DNA of 64,000 bases from Nansenia antarctica (GCA_963989245.1 OZ022342.1:10308692-10372691); one strand, 5' to 3'; positions 35,980 through 47,985 are shown, counted from the stretch's first letter. The notes: generated from the sequence alone by a model not told the origin. Translations and numbers: made by a program.

Positions 35980-37230
35980 CGGGTGGGCCCCATCTTAAGT
36001 GCCAGCTAGTTGGCTGTAACAACAACTAGCACCCATGCTAAACAAAAACAATATATTTGGAGCTGAGCCAGGCTGTGTAGTGAAATCCCTGGTTCTTGGA
36101 CTGTGATAGTTTGGCTCTGCTCCAGAAGAGGTACCTTTGTTCAAAGCTTGTGCTATGGGCCGGTGAAAAGTAACACAAAGCAAGCAACCTCCTGCCAGGA
36201 AATCTGTCCAGAGATCTTTTGATCAATTAAATGAAAGTGATGAAAATGCTTTAGATCGTCATTCGTCACTTAATAAGTATTTATTTGATGGATAACAACG
36301 GCATTAAAATATCAAAATACCAGTGTTTTTGCGCAGCTACGTTAGCGATCGCAGTTAATGCTAACTAGTTCAGTTTGATTAGGTTGTAGCCTCGTCAAAA
36401 CTCAGTAGTAGTTTGAAATATTGATAGTAGTTCTGGCTACATTTTGTTTAACCAGTAGCCTATTAGTTAACTATGTTGCCATCTTTCTCAAAAGTAGCTG
36501 TTTTATGTCTGAAAAACTTTGTCACAGAAGCTAGTAGTGCCAGCGTTTCCATTGTCTCTAGTTTACCTCTGTGGGTTCTGTAGAATGTATTGAGGTGTCA
36601 AAACTGTGATGTCATCAGTTCAGTTTCAATAAGATGAATGATGGTTCATGGTTTTGTGAGTAAGGTAGATAGTGCCTTTGTTAGCGAGCTGAAACCAGTG
36701 TGTTCGTTTATTTAGACATTTCCTTATTAGCCCACTAAGCTAGCTAAACCTTTTAGTTTGTTAGCTAGCTAGCATTGTTAGCGAGCTGAACTAACTGTTT
36801 GTTTTTGTTCAGGATCAGTAAAAACCTTCTCCAATCAATTGCCCAATCCTACAAGGAGCATGGTGCAGTACCACGCCAGTGGAGGAAACAACGGACAAAC
36901 AAGAACTTTTCAATACGTTTACTCTCTTGTGGCCTACTTGTCTAATGTGATGTAATAAACCTTTACAAGCTTGTAGATTCTGATTATATAAGCACTCCAA
37001 TGTACACATGGCAATACAAAATCATGAATCTTGAATTGTTACTATTATTATTATTTAGCCATTTAAAACAGCCCTGCAAGTTTGTTCCCTGAGGGTTAGC
37101 TGACAACCCCACTGACAGATAATGACAGGTAGTGTAATGAGGGAGTGGTTGTCCTGGGGGAGTGGTTGGGGGTGGAGTTAACCAGCTATTGTTCCCACCC
37201 ATTACCTGAAAAGTGTGAACACTTTGAGGC
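35980..37230. other. Unrecognised stretch, possibly transposon-derived
   Basis: Contains GCTAGCTAGC-type words. Overlapping minus-strand open frames at 35995-36226 resemble nothing I can name. No terminal repeats assigned. Confidence 0.3.
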
Positions 37231-37232
37231 TG

Positions 37233-37432
37233 AATTTCTCTGTTAGTTGACTTGAGTTGTACCAACATTCAAATACACATAGGCCTATCTTCATCTTCTT
37301 CAATGTCAATGTATGACACATAATTTGAAAGTTTACAATCTGCATTTCCATAATCTGTTAAAAAAAAAAAACTGAAAAATGACCTTGCCCTACTTGGGGA
37401 CTTTTTCACCAGACCATGTCACAAATGCCTTA
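37233..37432 (+). repeat. Dispersed repeat, copy 3 (diverged)
   Basis: Shares ACCAACATTCAAATA, TTTGAAAGTTTACAAT, TTTCCATAATCTG and the ACTTGGGGAC...ACCAGACC end with copies 1 and 2 at 17772 and 18474, with clear divergence. Confidence 0.75.
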
Positions 37433-37479
37433 CAGTAAATGATCTCAGGAGTCAAAAATAACTCCTTATTCATGACTAT

Positions 37480-37635
37480 CATCATTCATCATTAATAGAT
37501 CAGTTAAAATGGTAAAAGTTTAGAAATGCATAAATTGATTACTGGCCTTTAATAATGAAAAATAAATGGTTAGTAAATTGTTTACAAACAGTTTACAAAT
37601 GCTTTATTACTGAACGTTATTTTAAAGCGTTACCC
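37480..37635. repeat. Dispersed element edge (ends AAAGCGTTACCC)
   Basis: The right edge pairs in inverted sense with 32836 onward, and internal TTGTTTACAAACAGTTTACA words match. It may be a separate copy or the far end of one element. Confidence 0.5.
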
Positions 37636-37639
37636 ATAG

Positions 37640-38585
37640 TTCAATTAGGAAATGGACATAGATATGACATCTAATGCATGTGTAACACATTCAGTGTGAG
37701 CCTATTTGGACTGCATAACGCTCCAAGGTTGAACACTGACTCCAGTCTCTTGCTGTGCTGTAACTCGTGACGTTAGAATTATAAGGTTCTATCTCAATTT
37801 TTGTCCTTTTTTTTTTTTTACATAATCTGATCCATTAGGTGTTTATTAATGCCTGTGTGGTGTTGTTTTTAAAATGTTGACATTTTTTAGTTAGTAATGA
37901 ATAAAATACAAAAGTTCCATCTCACAAAACATAATGGAATGTAAAAATGTTGACGCTCAATATCTCTGAACTACCCTAAACGGAGATAGAACCTTATAAT
38001 TCTAAGCTCACGAACTGTAGCACTGCCACGGAATGGGCTTTATGATGTGATGTTTAGAAAGTTTGATGGGGTTGTCAGGGCAAAGCTATGTCACACACCT
38101 CACCTAGACCCGGCTCAGAACCTCAGCTGAACCCAAACATGCTTAACACCCCTTAAAAAAAGAAAATAAGGAACTACTCTACAGCAAATGGATATGGATA
38201 TGTTTAGGAATACTTTCATGAATTATCCAATCCACTAATGTTCTCTCATGTTCAGTGATTGTAATATAGCAGAAAAGCTTTACAATACAATGGAATTGCT
38301 GTGTTATCATAGTTCTCTCTCTCTCTCTCTAAAATAATGGTTTGGCTCTAGTTTAATGCAAAACCATTCTTGAAATTATAATATGCTATGTATCGTCATT
38401 TCTGGCAAAACGCCCGTACAACTATGCAGACGTTCCAAAACTATGTGTCAACACTGTGTAGACAAATTACACTTTCTGAATTGTATAATTGTACACTGAC
38501 TCACAGTCATTACTTGAGTAAATGTAATAATTCAGAAATGTTTCCTTTGCTTTTCCCCCTCTGTAACTGAATATGTACTAGTCAT
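37640..38585. other. Unrecognised non-coding stretch
   Basis: One internal curiosity: ATAGAACCTTATAATTCTAA at about 37985 is near-complementary to TTAGAATTATAAGGTTCTAT at about 37773, an inverted pair roughly 210 bp apart. This suggests a small inverted-repeat element there (37773-38005). Confidence 0.45.
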
Positions 38586-38696
38586 TTTGGTGTACAGTTG
38601 ATCACAGACAGTGATGAGACAGTCTACTGGGAGGAAATCAGAGCGCTGTCAGAATGGTGCCAGGACAACAACCTCTACCTCAACATCAGTACAAGT

Positions 38697-38841
38697 ACAT
38701 TATTGCACTACCTTAATTATACTTTATTTTATTTATTTTCACTTTGTAAAGCATCTCTAGAAAAGTGCTATATAAGTCTGATGTATTATTATTATTATTA
38801 TTATTATTGTTATTGTTATTATTATTATTATTATTATTATT
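38697..38841 (+). mobile_element. Retroposon 3' tail nested in the LINE, with (ATT)n end
   Basis: The LINE reading frame breaks after NIST and resumes 145 bp later at IVD. The insert has the L2-type 3' motif GTAAAGCATC...GTGCTATATAAG, then about 55 bp of ATT/GTT repeats. A very similar motif ends the L2 copy at 62105-62150. It is therefore a 5'-truncated L2 or an L2-tailed SINE that landed in the LINE. Confidence 0.75.
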
Positions 38842-39454
38842 GTGGACTAGAAGAAGCATCCAGGACACACAAACACACACCCATCCACATTGATGGTGCT
38901 GAATTAGCTATAGCTTTAAGTTCCTGGGTGTACACATCACTGAGGACTTGGTCGTGGTCCCGTCACACCGGTGCAGTGATCAAGACAGCGCCAGGGAAAT
39001 CTGGCATGGCCCCTCAGATCCTCACCAACTTCTATAGGCGCACCATGGAGAGAGACCATCCTGTCCGGCTGCATCACTGCCTGGTATGACAGATGCACCG
39101 CCCACGACTGCAGGGCTCTACTGAGGCCGGTGAAAACGGCACAGTAACATCACAGGGAGGGAAGTTCCTGCAGCCTTACAGGACATCTGCTCCAGGAGAT
39201 GTCTGAGGAAGGCCCGGAAGATCATCAAAGACTACAGCCACGCCCTATTCTCTCCACTACCGTCTGGCATACGGTGCCAGAGCATCTAGGACCACCGAGA
39301 CAGCTTCTTCTACCTCCAATTACTGTAATAGCCCCAGTTGGCCAGCAGCGCTATCTGCTGCTCACCTGCATTAGAGACCATTTGCACACACCCCTGCACA
39401 TCACATCACAACACTCACATATACATACATACTTACTGACATTCATACATACTT

Positions 39455-39460
<6 letters not shown>

Positions 39461-39500
<40 letters not shown>

Positions 39501-39515
39501 CTCTCACACTCACAC
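39461..39515. repeat. (CA)n microsatellite
   Basis: CA repeats inside the LINE untranslated region. Confidence 0.95.
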
Positions 39516-39540
39516 CCATTTCCATCATTGCTGCTTTATG

Positions 39541-39586
39541 TATACAATATATATAAATATATATTATATATATATATATATATATT
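39541..39586. repeat. (TA)n tract
   Basis: TA repeats with a few AAT interruptions. Can form a cruciform. Confidence 0.95.
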
Positions 39587-39819
39587 CTACCATCCTAAGG
39601 CTACACTTATTGTTTGACTGTTATTACTATTGATTGTATATTGTTTATTGTAATGTTATTATTCTACTACTATTTTCTTTTTTCCTATGCTTATATTTTA
39701 GAGCAATTGTTGAGAGGTAACTCATAATAACCATTGCACTGTACCGGTTAAAGCTGTATCCTGTATGCTGCATATGAATCACACTTTGATTTGATCTGAT
39801 CTGATTAGATTGGATTTAA

Positions 39820-40290
39820 ATTCAACACACATTATACTCCACTATATGTTATCCGTCTATAAAGCAAAGCCACAGAAAATATTTATTGACCCTCTCACAG
39901 GAGACCCCTCCACTTCACCAATAGGGCAAGAGTTAGTGTGACAAGATATTCTCTTTTGTTGACATAATACACAGACACTTCACTGTTTTACATATCTTAG
40001 ACGCCATTAAATCATTATATTCTCTAGTGTATGGTGAAAACGATTTCCCCCCCTAGCAGTGTGGGAGGAGAGGCGGACAGTCAGGACTCTCATATTCACT
40101 CGTGTCTCTCAGGGTTTCTAGATGGTTGACTTTCTGATGATCGTATCGGCTTTGAGGTTTGGCTAGTACGATGAGTCCCAAGCTCAAAGTTTCTACGGTT
40201 GACGAAATGTAACGGTCGCCAACTCACCGGGCGGTGGTCTCCCACTGTTTCTGTTTAAAAGGTAGTGGGGTGAGGTTTTAGGCCATATAT
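39820..40290. other. Unrecognised non-coding stretch
   Basis: No gene or element recognised. Confidence 0.35.
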
Positions 40291-40510
40291 AACCCATGCT
40301 CGGCTCTTTTCTCCCTCTTTGGTGTTCCTCTGTAATGCATGCAGTTGCGCAGCTGCGTGCAGGATCACAGACAGGCCGATCATCCCTTGATTTATGGCAC
40401 TGACCGCTGCCTGCATCTCTCAGGCTAATGACACATACACTAAAGTCATTGATTTGTATGAATGGCCTCCGTTTTTCATCTATCACAATTTAATGTAAGA
40501 GTTTGCAATG
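40290..40510. other. Candidate conserved non-coding block
   Basis: Complex sequence with AATGCATGCAG, TTGCGCAGCTGCG, GGCTAATGACAC and CATTGATTTGTATG. The motif density is like vertebrate enhancers. Not coding. Confidence 0.3.
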
Positions 40511-41263
40511 CAGAGGTGGTGGGAGAGGGAGAAAGAGGGAGGGGAAGTCCTCCACCCCTCCATAGGGGGGGAGAGTGAGCATAGAAGATGGGGGGGGCGA
40601 GGAGGAGAAGTGGTGGGATCCGGGGGGTTACCACATAGCCCCCCAAGTCATGAGTCATTTGCTGCTTCTTTAATATATACTCTCCTCTGTTTATGTAAAT
40701 GGACATGGATACAGGACGCTGTGTTCAATAAAGCAGATAATAGCAACAACAAGGAGCGTTCACCACCAGAATTACCTTTGGTCTACTGGAGATTTAAGAG
40801 AGGAGGGGGGAGGAGGATGGATGCTTTTTACAGGTTTTCCTGTACAAGCAAATGGTGTCATTTTGTTGAATTCACAACACAAATGAAATAAAACACCAGA
40901 TGCCATATTTGTTTCCTGAACATAGCCTACAGTAGATAGCAAAGTCATGGAGGCTACAGTATGGCAGCCCACGTGATAAAACATATGGCGGGGAGTCATT
41001 ATAGCCTTGTGAAAAGAGGAACATACGTTCAGATGTAATTATATGTATCGGTTCTATACATGGATGGATGGATGGTCCTGTTTTACACTGCATAGACCAG
41101 TAATAACACGATAACCTACCAATAAAACTACAGTGCACTATTTATATTATGTAGACAGAGTTCATATTTATACCACCGATCCCAATCATGTCAACTGATT
41201 TACAATGTACAATTCTATTACGTACTCTGCCAGCGCTAATTATGTCAACACAGACTTATATTA

Positions 41264-41352
41264 TTGTTACACACACACACCTTCTCTCCAACAAACACAC
41301 ACACACACCTTCTCTCCAACAAACACACACACAAGACACACACACACACACA
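41264..41352. repeat. (CA)n with CTTCTCTCCAA interruption, duplicated
   Basis: The block CACACACCTTCTCTCCAACA occurs twice in tandem within CA repeats. Confidence 0.92.
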
Positions 41353-41639
41353 TAGTCAGACAGCATACATACCCACACATCCTGTTGCACACTCTGTTCC
41401 TGTGTGCCCTCCTCACTTCCCCCCCTCACAGGAAAGAGTGAGTTTTGACCCGACTGGTGTTAAATCAGTCTCCACACAGGAAGGACCTTCCAGGAGGGAA
41501 GCAAGATGGATTGCCTTGGGGAAGACATCTCATCACTTTAAAACATGAGTGTGCAACTTCTAAAAGTACAACTCAACAGTAAAAGTAGTGGACCGCATTA
41601 GAGTGCAAGAGCACACAGCGACAATAGCAACAAAGCCAT

Positions 41640-41990
41640 TTCAAGTTACTTTAGGAGGGCTTTAGGAGAATTGCTGTAGAATTTCCTTATATCTCTTGAG
41701 GGGGGATTCGACGGGTATGTTTCAGACACAAAATGGCAGTATGTAAACGCAGGATGTTGTCGGATTTTTCCTGTTGATTTTCCTTTGAACTGTCTCCTCA
41801 TGGTCACTCCAGCTGCCAGGTTCCTCACCATCATCAGCCACCTAATCAGCTAATGATGGCAGGGAATTAGCAGGGACACTCCAGATAAATCTACCGCATG
41901 GTAATGTCTTCTTTTAGTGCCCCTTCGCTCTTCACACTCAGTGAATCAGTGAATTAAACTCACCCCACTGGTTACTGTGGCCAGTAGAGT
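41640..41990. other. Candidate conserved non-coding block
   Basis: Complex sequence with CCTAATCAGCTAATGATGG around 41841 and GGGAATTAGCAGG near 41862. No coding evidence. Confidence 0.3.
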
Positions 41991-42061
41991 GCTGCTGGTG
42001 ACTATCCAAGAAGTGCAGGCCTGTCCTGAGGTTTTGGAAGTTGACCTTTATTTATTGACCG

Positions 42062-42118
42062 GCGCACACACACAGACACGCACACGCGCGGACACACGGA
42101 CACATAAACACAAACATA
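42062..42118. repeat. Imperfect (CA)n tract
   Basis: CACACAGACACG-type repeats with CGCGCGG. Confidence 0.85.
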
Positions 42119-42119
42119 T

Positions 42120-43670
42120 CTTGACAGACTTGACCTTTCATTGTGGTATCAACTTTACTTCGAATGACCTGGTTGTCATTAGTAATGTATGACTACCTAA
42201 TCAATATTGATCTTTTTATACTGTTTAGTTGACGGTAGATACTAGGAATGTTGGAACAATAGAACGATCAGATGTGTTGACATGATTGCTCCATGATAAG
42301 TTGTGTTCCTTGACCACATGACTTGATCAAGAAAACTCCATCCATGCCAAACAGGAAGTCCTCCCGACTGGTGTTTTTAACCCAAAACATTGGTGGGGTC
42401 ACGTCTGTCACGAATGCTAAGATTTATTTCAGTGGAACCACAGTCAAACAAACCACACCTGTTAGAAAGCAGTCAAATATAGCCTACACCAATGAGTTGG
42501 ACACAGACATGTTTCTCGGATGTGTAGCTTACATGTACATGCACAATTAGGCCTTTTAGAAATGCACTCCATGCAGTTAAATAATAATAATAATAATAAT
42601 AATATTGAATAATTCAATTTGTATTTATAAATGACTCATGACATAATAGCAGAATAAAGTATATTTTAAGATATTAAATTACATTTCCAACATGTTAACA
42701 TGTCTGTTTAGTTATGACCACTTGCTATGTGACTACTTTTGCCAGTCCAATTTTCACAGTGGAGCTTCAGCTTGCCTTTGACTCCACTGTGATCATGTGG
42801 ACTACCATTTGGTCCACTCAGCCTTTCACTAACAGAGATGGGCCACTCTCGTTCGGCCCCAGTGCCATAGAAAACAGTAGCATTTAGCTAGCTGGCCAGA
42901 TAACAGCAAAAAGCATGCATAAGAAAATAAACTAATTTAATTGATTTGCTAATGTTAGGATATGATACAAGATACAATGATATGACACGGGTGATGTTTT
43001 ACTCGTGGGGGGAGGGGGGGGGGTGGATGTCACATATTTTGGACAGGATGAATATACGCGACCTCCCTTGACCTTCCGTATATCCATCCAGTCACAGGCC
43101 CCCTCAAGTGTAGGTATAGTGTAAATGTGCCAATTCCTGCAAAGCCCCCGCCCTGTGCAGTGGCGTGCCATCTCGTATTTGGTGGTGAGAAAGTTGGCAA
43201 CCCAATATCTGCTGAATACAAAATACCCTGCAAATTAAGCCTCAACTCATGGGACTTACAGGACCAAATTAAAATACTTCAAATTACACTGTCAGTTATC
43301 TTAATCAAAACCAGCACTTGTTTTATCCAACAACACGGTCAACAGGAAGTCACGTCACATAGACGCCACATGGGGGATGTCGGTGTTGAGCTGAAAATGT
43401 CTCTGAGCAGATGTTTTATATAGGAAAAATAACTAACATAAATTAAAAATGTGTTTTCAAAAGAATGATGGAGTAGCTGCTAATTCAACTTGACGTTTAA
43501 AATATTTTAATCCAATTTAGAAATGATTTAGGACAGCCTGTTATCATTGATTGAAAGTGAATCACTGAGGACATTTTTATGAATTATAATAGGAGTGTAA
43601 ATTGTCCAAAGTTTTGTATCGCATGTTTACATGGGTGAAGAAGATGTTCTCAATTAAAATAGAAAACAGC
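42120..43670. other. Unrecognised non-coding stretch
   Basis: Holds an (AAT)n microsatellite at 42582-42605 and, at 43155-43170, CAGTGGCGTGCCATC, which resembles one end of a hAT-type element without a visible partner. No gene. Confidence 0.35.
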
Positions 43671-43698
43671 TGTGCAGCTATGTTAACCATCACGAACA

Positions 43699-43729
43699 AC
43701 CCCCCCCACCCCCCCCCCCCAAAAAAGGA
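43699..43729. repeat. C-rich/A-rich homopolymer pair
   Basis: C7, C10 and A6 runs next to each other. G-quadruplex potential on the minus strand. Confidence 0.85.
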
Positions 43730-43789
43730 AAAAAGAAAATAGAGAAAAAAAGATTCCCACTCATTGCTGGAAAAAGGGAAGGATTTAAA

Positions 43790-44060
43790 CAGTGTGATTG
43801 CCAAAGCCTTCAAACCCTCGTCTCCGGGATAATAACGAGACGTCATGCCTTTAAACGGTCAGGTTTGAAACCAGGGGAACATTTGTCATTTAAGCGGCTC
43901 TCTCCGTCGAGCGTCTGTCAGTGCCGGCTCCACTCAGGGAGACGGGTCCAATTACACCGACTGGACATCTCTAACAAGGTGCGAGGGAAAGGCTCCTGGA
44001 CAAACAATAATGAGAGCCCCTCATTTGAGTGATTTGAGTGTCTCTGAGCTCACAAATTGA
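43790..44060. other. Candidate conserved non-coding block
   Basis: Complex, moderately GC-rich sequence with CpGs (43895-43950) and CCAATTACACCGA near 43948. No coding evidence. Confidence 0.28.
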
Positions 44061-44220
44061 TTCTCCTGCAAACTATCAGAAATACTGGGGTATTTTATTG
44101 TTATTTTTTTTTCTTCGAACTCACACAGAGAGATACAAACAGGGAATTATAACAATGAGTTGCGAGAAGTATCAAGCCCAGGGCCTTGAGCACCAAACTT
44201 TGTTTGTATTTGCTTTTCTT

Positions 44221-44239
44221 CACTCTCTCTCTTCTCTCT

Positions 44240-44320
<81 letters not shown>
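44221..44320. repeat. (CT)n then (CA)n microsatellite
   Basis: About 30 bp of CT-rich sequence, then about 70 bp of pure CA. Confidence 0.97.
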
Positions 44321-44321
<1 letters not shown>

Positions 44322-44329
44322 CGCTCAGA

Positions 44330-44840
44330 CTTTGGAACAGGGGTGATTATTAATCATGGCTGAGTCAGACCTGTCAATATGATACAAGCCGAAAAAAGAG
44401 AGAGCGGGAAAAAAACAATACAACAAGATGGCGTGAAAAACTTTCACAAAGTGGCTCATTTCGCCTCATTCACTGGCGTAGTTAACCAAGGCATGGATTG
44501 TCAATGTGAGAGCGTAATCAATGCTCCAGGGTCCCGTGGATCCCATTGATTTCCCAACGCCCAGATATCAGTGCGGCTCTTCATCAACAAAAGCACTTTG
44601 TCCTTCCCAAATAATCCGATCGAAGGCCCCCGTCCCCTGAGAGAGAGAGAGTCAGGCTAGGACGATGGTCGACAGACACTGCACGCTCCCTGGGCTGGGG
44701 CTAGGAGCCTAGCGCGTTAGCTGCTAGATGAGTGCTGAGACTTTGTCAGGTTTGACCCCCAGGGGCGCAGGATTCTGCTGCCCTCACAGGTTTCTGAGGG
44801 GGAGATGCACGCTCAACAAATGACTCTTCACTGGATGCAC
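44330..44840. other. Candidate conserved non-coding block
   Basis: Repeat-free complex sequence except for a short GA run at 44640. Several A/T cores, for example TTATTAATCATGG near 44346. Not coding. Confidence 0.25.
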
Positions 44841-45620
44841 TTGTGTGAATACATAATTCTAACAGGGGGGCAAATACGAATCAATACATCATACATGACA
44901 AAGACATTCTTTTATTATATTTAGTATTTCTCACAAATTACATCCTGTACATACTGTTGATCGAAGGTGATGTTTTGTGAAACAATGAAACTTAGTTTGA
45001 AAATACTTCACCCTCTCATGTCATGTAAATTCGTCTTACGGCATGCAACATTCGTCTAAAACGTGGAAAAGATGGAAAATCGGTGGCAATTCTTTTTTTT
45101 CCTTGTTTAATTGGCAAGCACCGACAAAACTCGTGTTGTTCATCGAACCCGGAGTTGCACTCGAAGAAACCAAAATGTCATTCCTCTTCTTGACTGCCCG
45201 TGAATGTATTTCTGTCAATACAAGATATATAAATAGATAGGAGATGGTGACCATTCATAAATCTAGTTAAATATTTAAAGAGGGTCTTTGGGTAGGGAAG
45301 TGGGAAGAAAGATGGAGAGAGAAGAAGAGGGGTGCTCAAGATGATGCTCGATTTGATCAATCGTCTCAGTCCCACCTCTGCACTCGAAAAATTACAAATT
45401 GGAATCATGGAATCAGCAGCAGTTTATCATGACCGGGAAGATAGAGGCCTCTGGCATCAGGGTTTGGGGAACAAAAACTGGGAACAAGGGGATAGGAGCA
45501 CAGAAAGATAACACCTTATCTGAACAAACAAATACTTTGCATTAAATGTATATTTGTTAGCAATTAATCAGTTCTCTATTTATGATGAGTGACTGTAAAC
45601 CTCAGTGCGATGGGTCATCA
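44840..45620. other. Unrecognised non-coding stretch
   Basis: No gene or element recognised. Overlapping frames of 65 to 76 codons lack domains. Confidence 0.35.
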
Positions 45621-45627
45621 GCGTCAG

Positions 45628-45645
45628 CGTGTGTGTGTGTGTGTG

Positions 45646-45695
<50 letters not shown>

Positions 45696-45730
45696 AATGT
45701 GCATGCATGTGTATGTGTGTCTGTGTGTGA
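45628..45730. repeat. (GT)n microsatellite
   Basis: Pure GT core with GTTCTG and GCAATGTGCATGCATG interruptions. Confidence 0.96.
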
Positions 45731-45939
45731 CAGGTGGAGGAGGTGGTGGTGGCGTTATAACACCAAAATGACCTGTGTTCCGTTATCTGGATCACTGAGA
45801 CAACTTGACAACACAGAGAACCCTGTGACACTGACACTGTGAGTGCACACTGACGACAACAAGACCTTCTCCACTGTACAGTATGTGTATGAGGATGGTG
45901 GTAGATGGAGCCGGAGGAGGAGAAGGCATGTGAAGACAC

Positions 45940-46440
45940 TGGCTGACGCTCATTAGAGCCTTATTTTAATAAGCTGACTCCAGGCTTGACAAGGCAAATG
46001 TAGATACCCTCCATCTCCTAATTGTTTTGATTAGTTGATATAATTGGCCTACCTTATTGTGCAGCCAAAGTGATAGTAATGTGTGCAAGTCGCTTAAAGT
46101 CACCAAAACGATGAGGAGGAGGAGGTCTCTGTAAATGAGATGAAGTCATTTGATGGCACAACTTGTGAGGTTATTTAAAAAACAGCCTGTGACATTTCGG
46201 TGCACTCTTCATTTTCTGAGAGGCTGAATAACGGTGCCACGGCGATGTAATTAGGCGAACTGGAGATGTGTACCGTAATGGTCAGAGTTCATTTTAATGA
46301 AGGTCTCTTCCAATGCAAAAACAAGCAGGCGAGATTTATTCTAACGCCAGCTGACCATTTGTTAAAAATAAAGGCCTAACTACCTGTCGTTAGTTTGCCA
46401 AAACCTCCAAAGTGTTACAAAATAATTACAGAGCTCTGTC
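45940..46440. other. Candidate conserved non-coding block
   Basis: Complex sequence with at least three TAAT/ATTA cores in 46018-46047 and more at 46237 and 46290. Balanced composition and no coding frame. One of the better enhancer-like stretches in the window. Confidence 0.35.
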
Positions 46441-46689
46441 CGTGCCTGTTTGTGTGCAACACAATACATGCGGTATCCATTTTCTTTAAAAAAATATGAA
46501 CATATTTGAAAGTAAGTACAGTACAGTTCTGTTGGTTGTTATGATACAGAAACACATTTTACATTTACCCAACTGATTATACTTCCACACGACTATCTTT
46601 GCTACTGATCGATAAAGTAAACAATGCATAATCCTTCCACCTACTGTAATATGGATTGTATTATTTCTCTCTGTAATTCTCATATGATT

Positions 46690-46930
46690 TCACTTTCAGA
46701 TGAAAGATGGGACACCCATCCGTGTCAGCTATCTACAGGCTCTTAACCTCCCCCCGGCTTTCATTCTGGCAATTATTAACTGACATGAGAGCCTTCTGAC
46801 ATTTGTCTATCAACGGTGCTGTGAGTCACAACCCTAATTAGTGTCTGTGGGAAAAACAAAAGAGGAGAGAGAAATTCACCCTCTGGTGACGTTTAATGAT
46901 CAAGCCCCTCAGGGTTTTCACACAGCTATG
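46690..46930. other. Candidate conserved non-coding block
   Basis: Complex sequence with GGCAATTATTAACTGACATG near 46769 and CCCTAATTAGTGTC near 46831. Not coding. Confidence 0.32.
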
Positions 46931-46983
46931 GAGACTGAGCTGGAGCAAACCCCACAATTAGGAAGAATATCGCCCCCCCCCAC

Positions 46984-47025
46984 CTACACACACACACACA
47001 TCACACACACATCACACACACACAA
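46984..47025. repeat. (CA)n microsatellite
   Basis: CA with TCACACAC interruptions. Confidence 0.9.
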
Positions 47026-47339
47026 AAAGCTTTAAGCAAACCTCCTATGTACCCCCCTCCCTACCCCCCGCCACCACCACCATTGGCTATCCTGAGCCGG
47101 GTCCATCCCAGCCTAGCTAGTTCCACTCCCTGTGTTGTTGGGGTTGGGTGGTTGGTGTTTATATTATTCTAATTTGTTTGTGACCTAATCAGCATCGCAG
47201 CAGTGGCCCGGTGTGAAGATGGATTCCACGTTCCCTCACTGGGCCCAGGGACACAATGTGCACCCAGGAGATAGCGAGGGATAAAATATGTATTAGTTTT
47301 CACAAAAGCTCCCATTTTTATACCACTTTAGAAGACAAA

Positions 47340-47390
47340 AAGAGAAAGAGAGAGAGAAGGGTGGCGGAGGGGGGGGGGGGGGGGCGGGTA
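47340..47390. repeat. GA tract followed by G16-type run
   Basis: GAGAGA followed by a very long G run and GGCGGG. Strong G-quadruplex potential on the plus strand. Confidence 0.9.
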
Positions 47391-47536
47391 GTGTAGATCT
47401 GAATCTACTTACTGCGGTACAATCCCCTACACTGCAACAAACAGAGCGATATTGGGAAGAATCTGTCCGTGCTACTTTTTTTATTATTATTCTCAATCTC
47501 AAGGCCTCATGTTTTCATTGCCAGCCATTTAGTCTT

Positions 47537-47625
47537 TTTAGAGTTTCTTTTTCTTTTTCTCCCCACTCTTCCTCATGTCCCTCTTCTTTTCCTCTCTTTT
47601 TTCCCTTTCTCTTTTTTTTTTTCTC
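47537..47625. repeat. Pyrimidine-rich tract
   Basis: About 90 bp of C/T with several T runs, ending TCTCTCAG, which would also fit a splice acceptor. No exon-like sequence follows that I can support. Confidence 0.8.
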
Positions 47626-47629
47626 TCAG

Positions 47630-47770
47630 CTGACAAGCCCTGGGTTTTCAGAAACGAAAGCGAGCATTAATTAAGACAGTGCCAGCTGTAATTTTCTTGG
47701 GAAGTAAATTTCTGCACAACTAAAGGTTACGGGGACCTTTTCACTGTCAGAATTTACTACACCCTGTGAA
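47630..47770. other. Candidate conserved non-coding block
   Basis: GCATTAATTAAGAC at about 47664, then GCTGTAATTTTC. Short complex stretch between simple repeats. Confidence 0.28.
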
Positions 47771-47861
47771 TGTTAATGCTGCTAATGAAGACATGCTCTC
47801 AGACTCTGAACTTAAAAGTACCACCAGGAAGAGGGTGGAAGGAACTGGCCAGAGGAATTGA

Positions 47862-47985
47862 GAGAGAAAAAGAAAGAGGGACATAGAGGAGAGAGAGGGG
47901 GGGTTGAGAGAGATAGACAGAAGGAGGGAGAGAGATAGAGAGAAAGAGAGAGATAGAGAAAAAGAGGGAGAGAGAGAAGGGAAAC
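47862..47985. repeat. Imperfect (GA)n/purine tract
   Basis: About 120 bp, mostly GA with GATA and GGGA interruptions. Confidence 0.92.

Larger units (their letters stand above)
38587..39815 (+). mobile_element. Rex1/L2-type LINE 3' portion, interrupted and decayed
   Basis: 5'-truncated non-LTR retrotransposon, on the plus strand. The first part reads LITDSDETVYWEEIRALSE then WCQDNNLYLN, which follows the catalytic YADD region of the reverse transcriptase in these families. After an inserted segment (38697-38841) the frame resumes at VD-stop-KKHPGHT and continues as HTPIHIDGAE, then matches in shifting frames to the MAPQILTNFYR and LSGCITAWY region. Known: this C-terminal domain is typical of Rex1/L2-group elements of fish. 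The untranslated tail ends in TTGATTTGATCTGATCTGAT. Frameshifts and stops make it non-functional. The exact clade is not settled without alignment. Confidence 0.8.

Noticed and set aside
43155..43172. hAT terminus CAGTGGCGTGCC
   Set aside because: No matching opposite end or duplication found. Could be chance or a solo remnant.
47600..47650. Splice acceptor after a pyrimidine tract (TCTCTCAG)
   Set aside because: Pyrimidine runs are everywhere in this window, and no exon-like sequence or donor follows.
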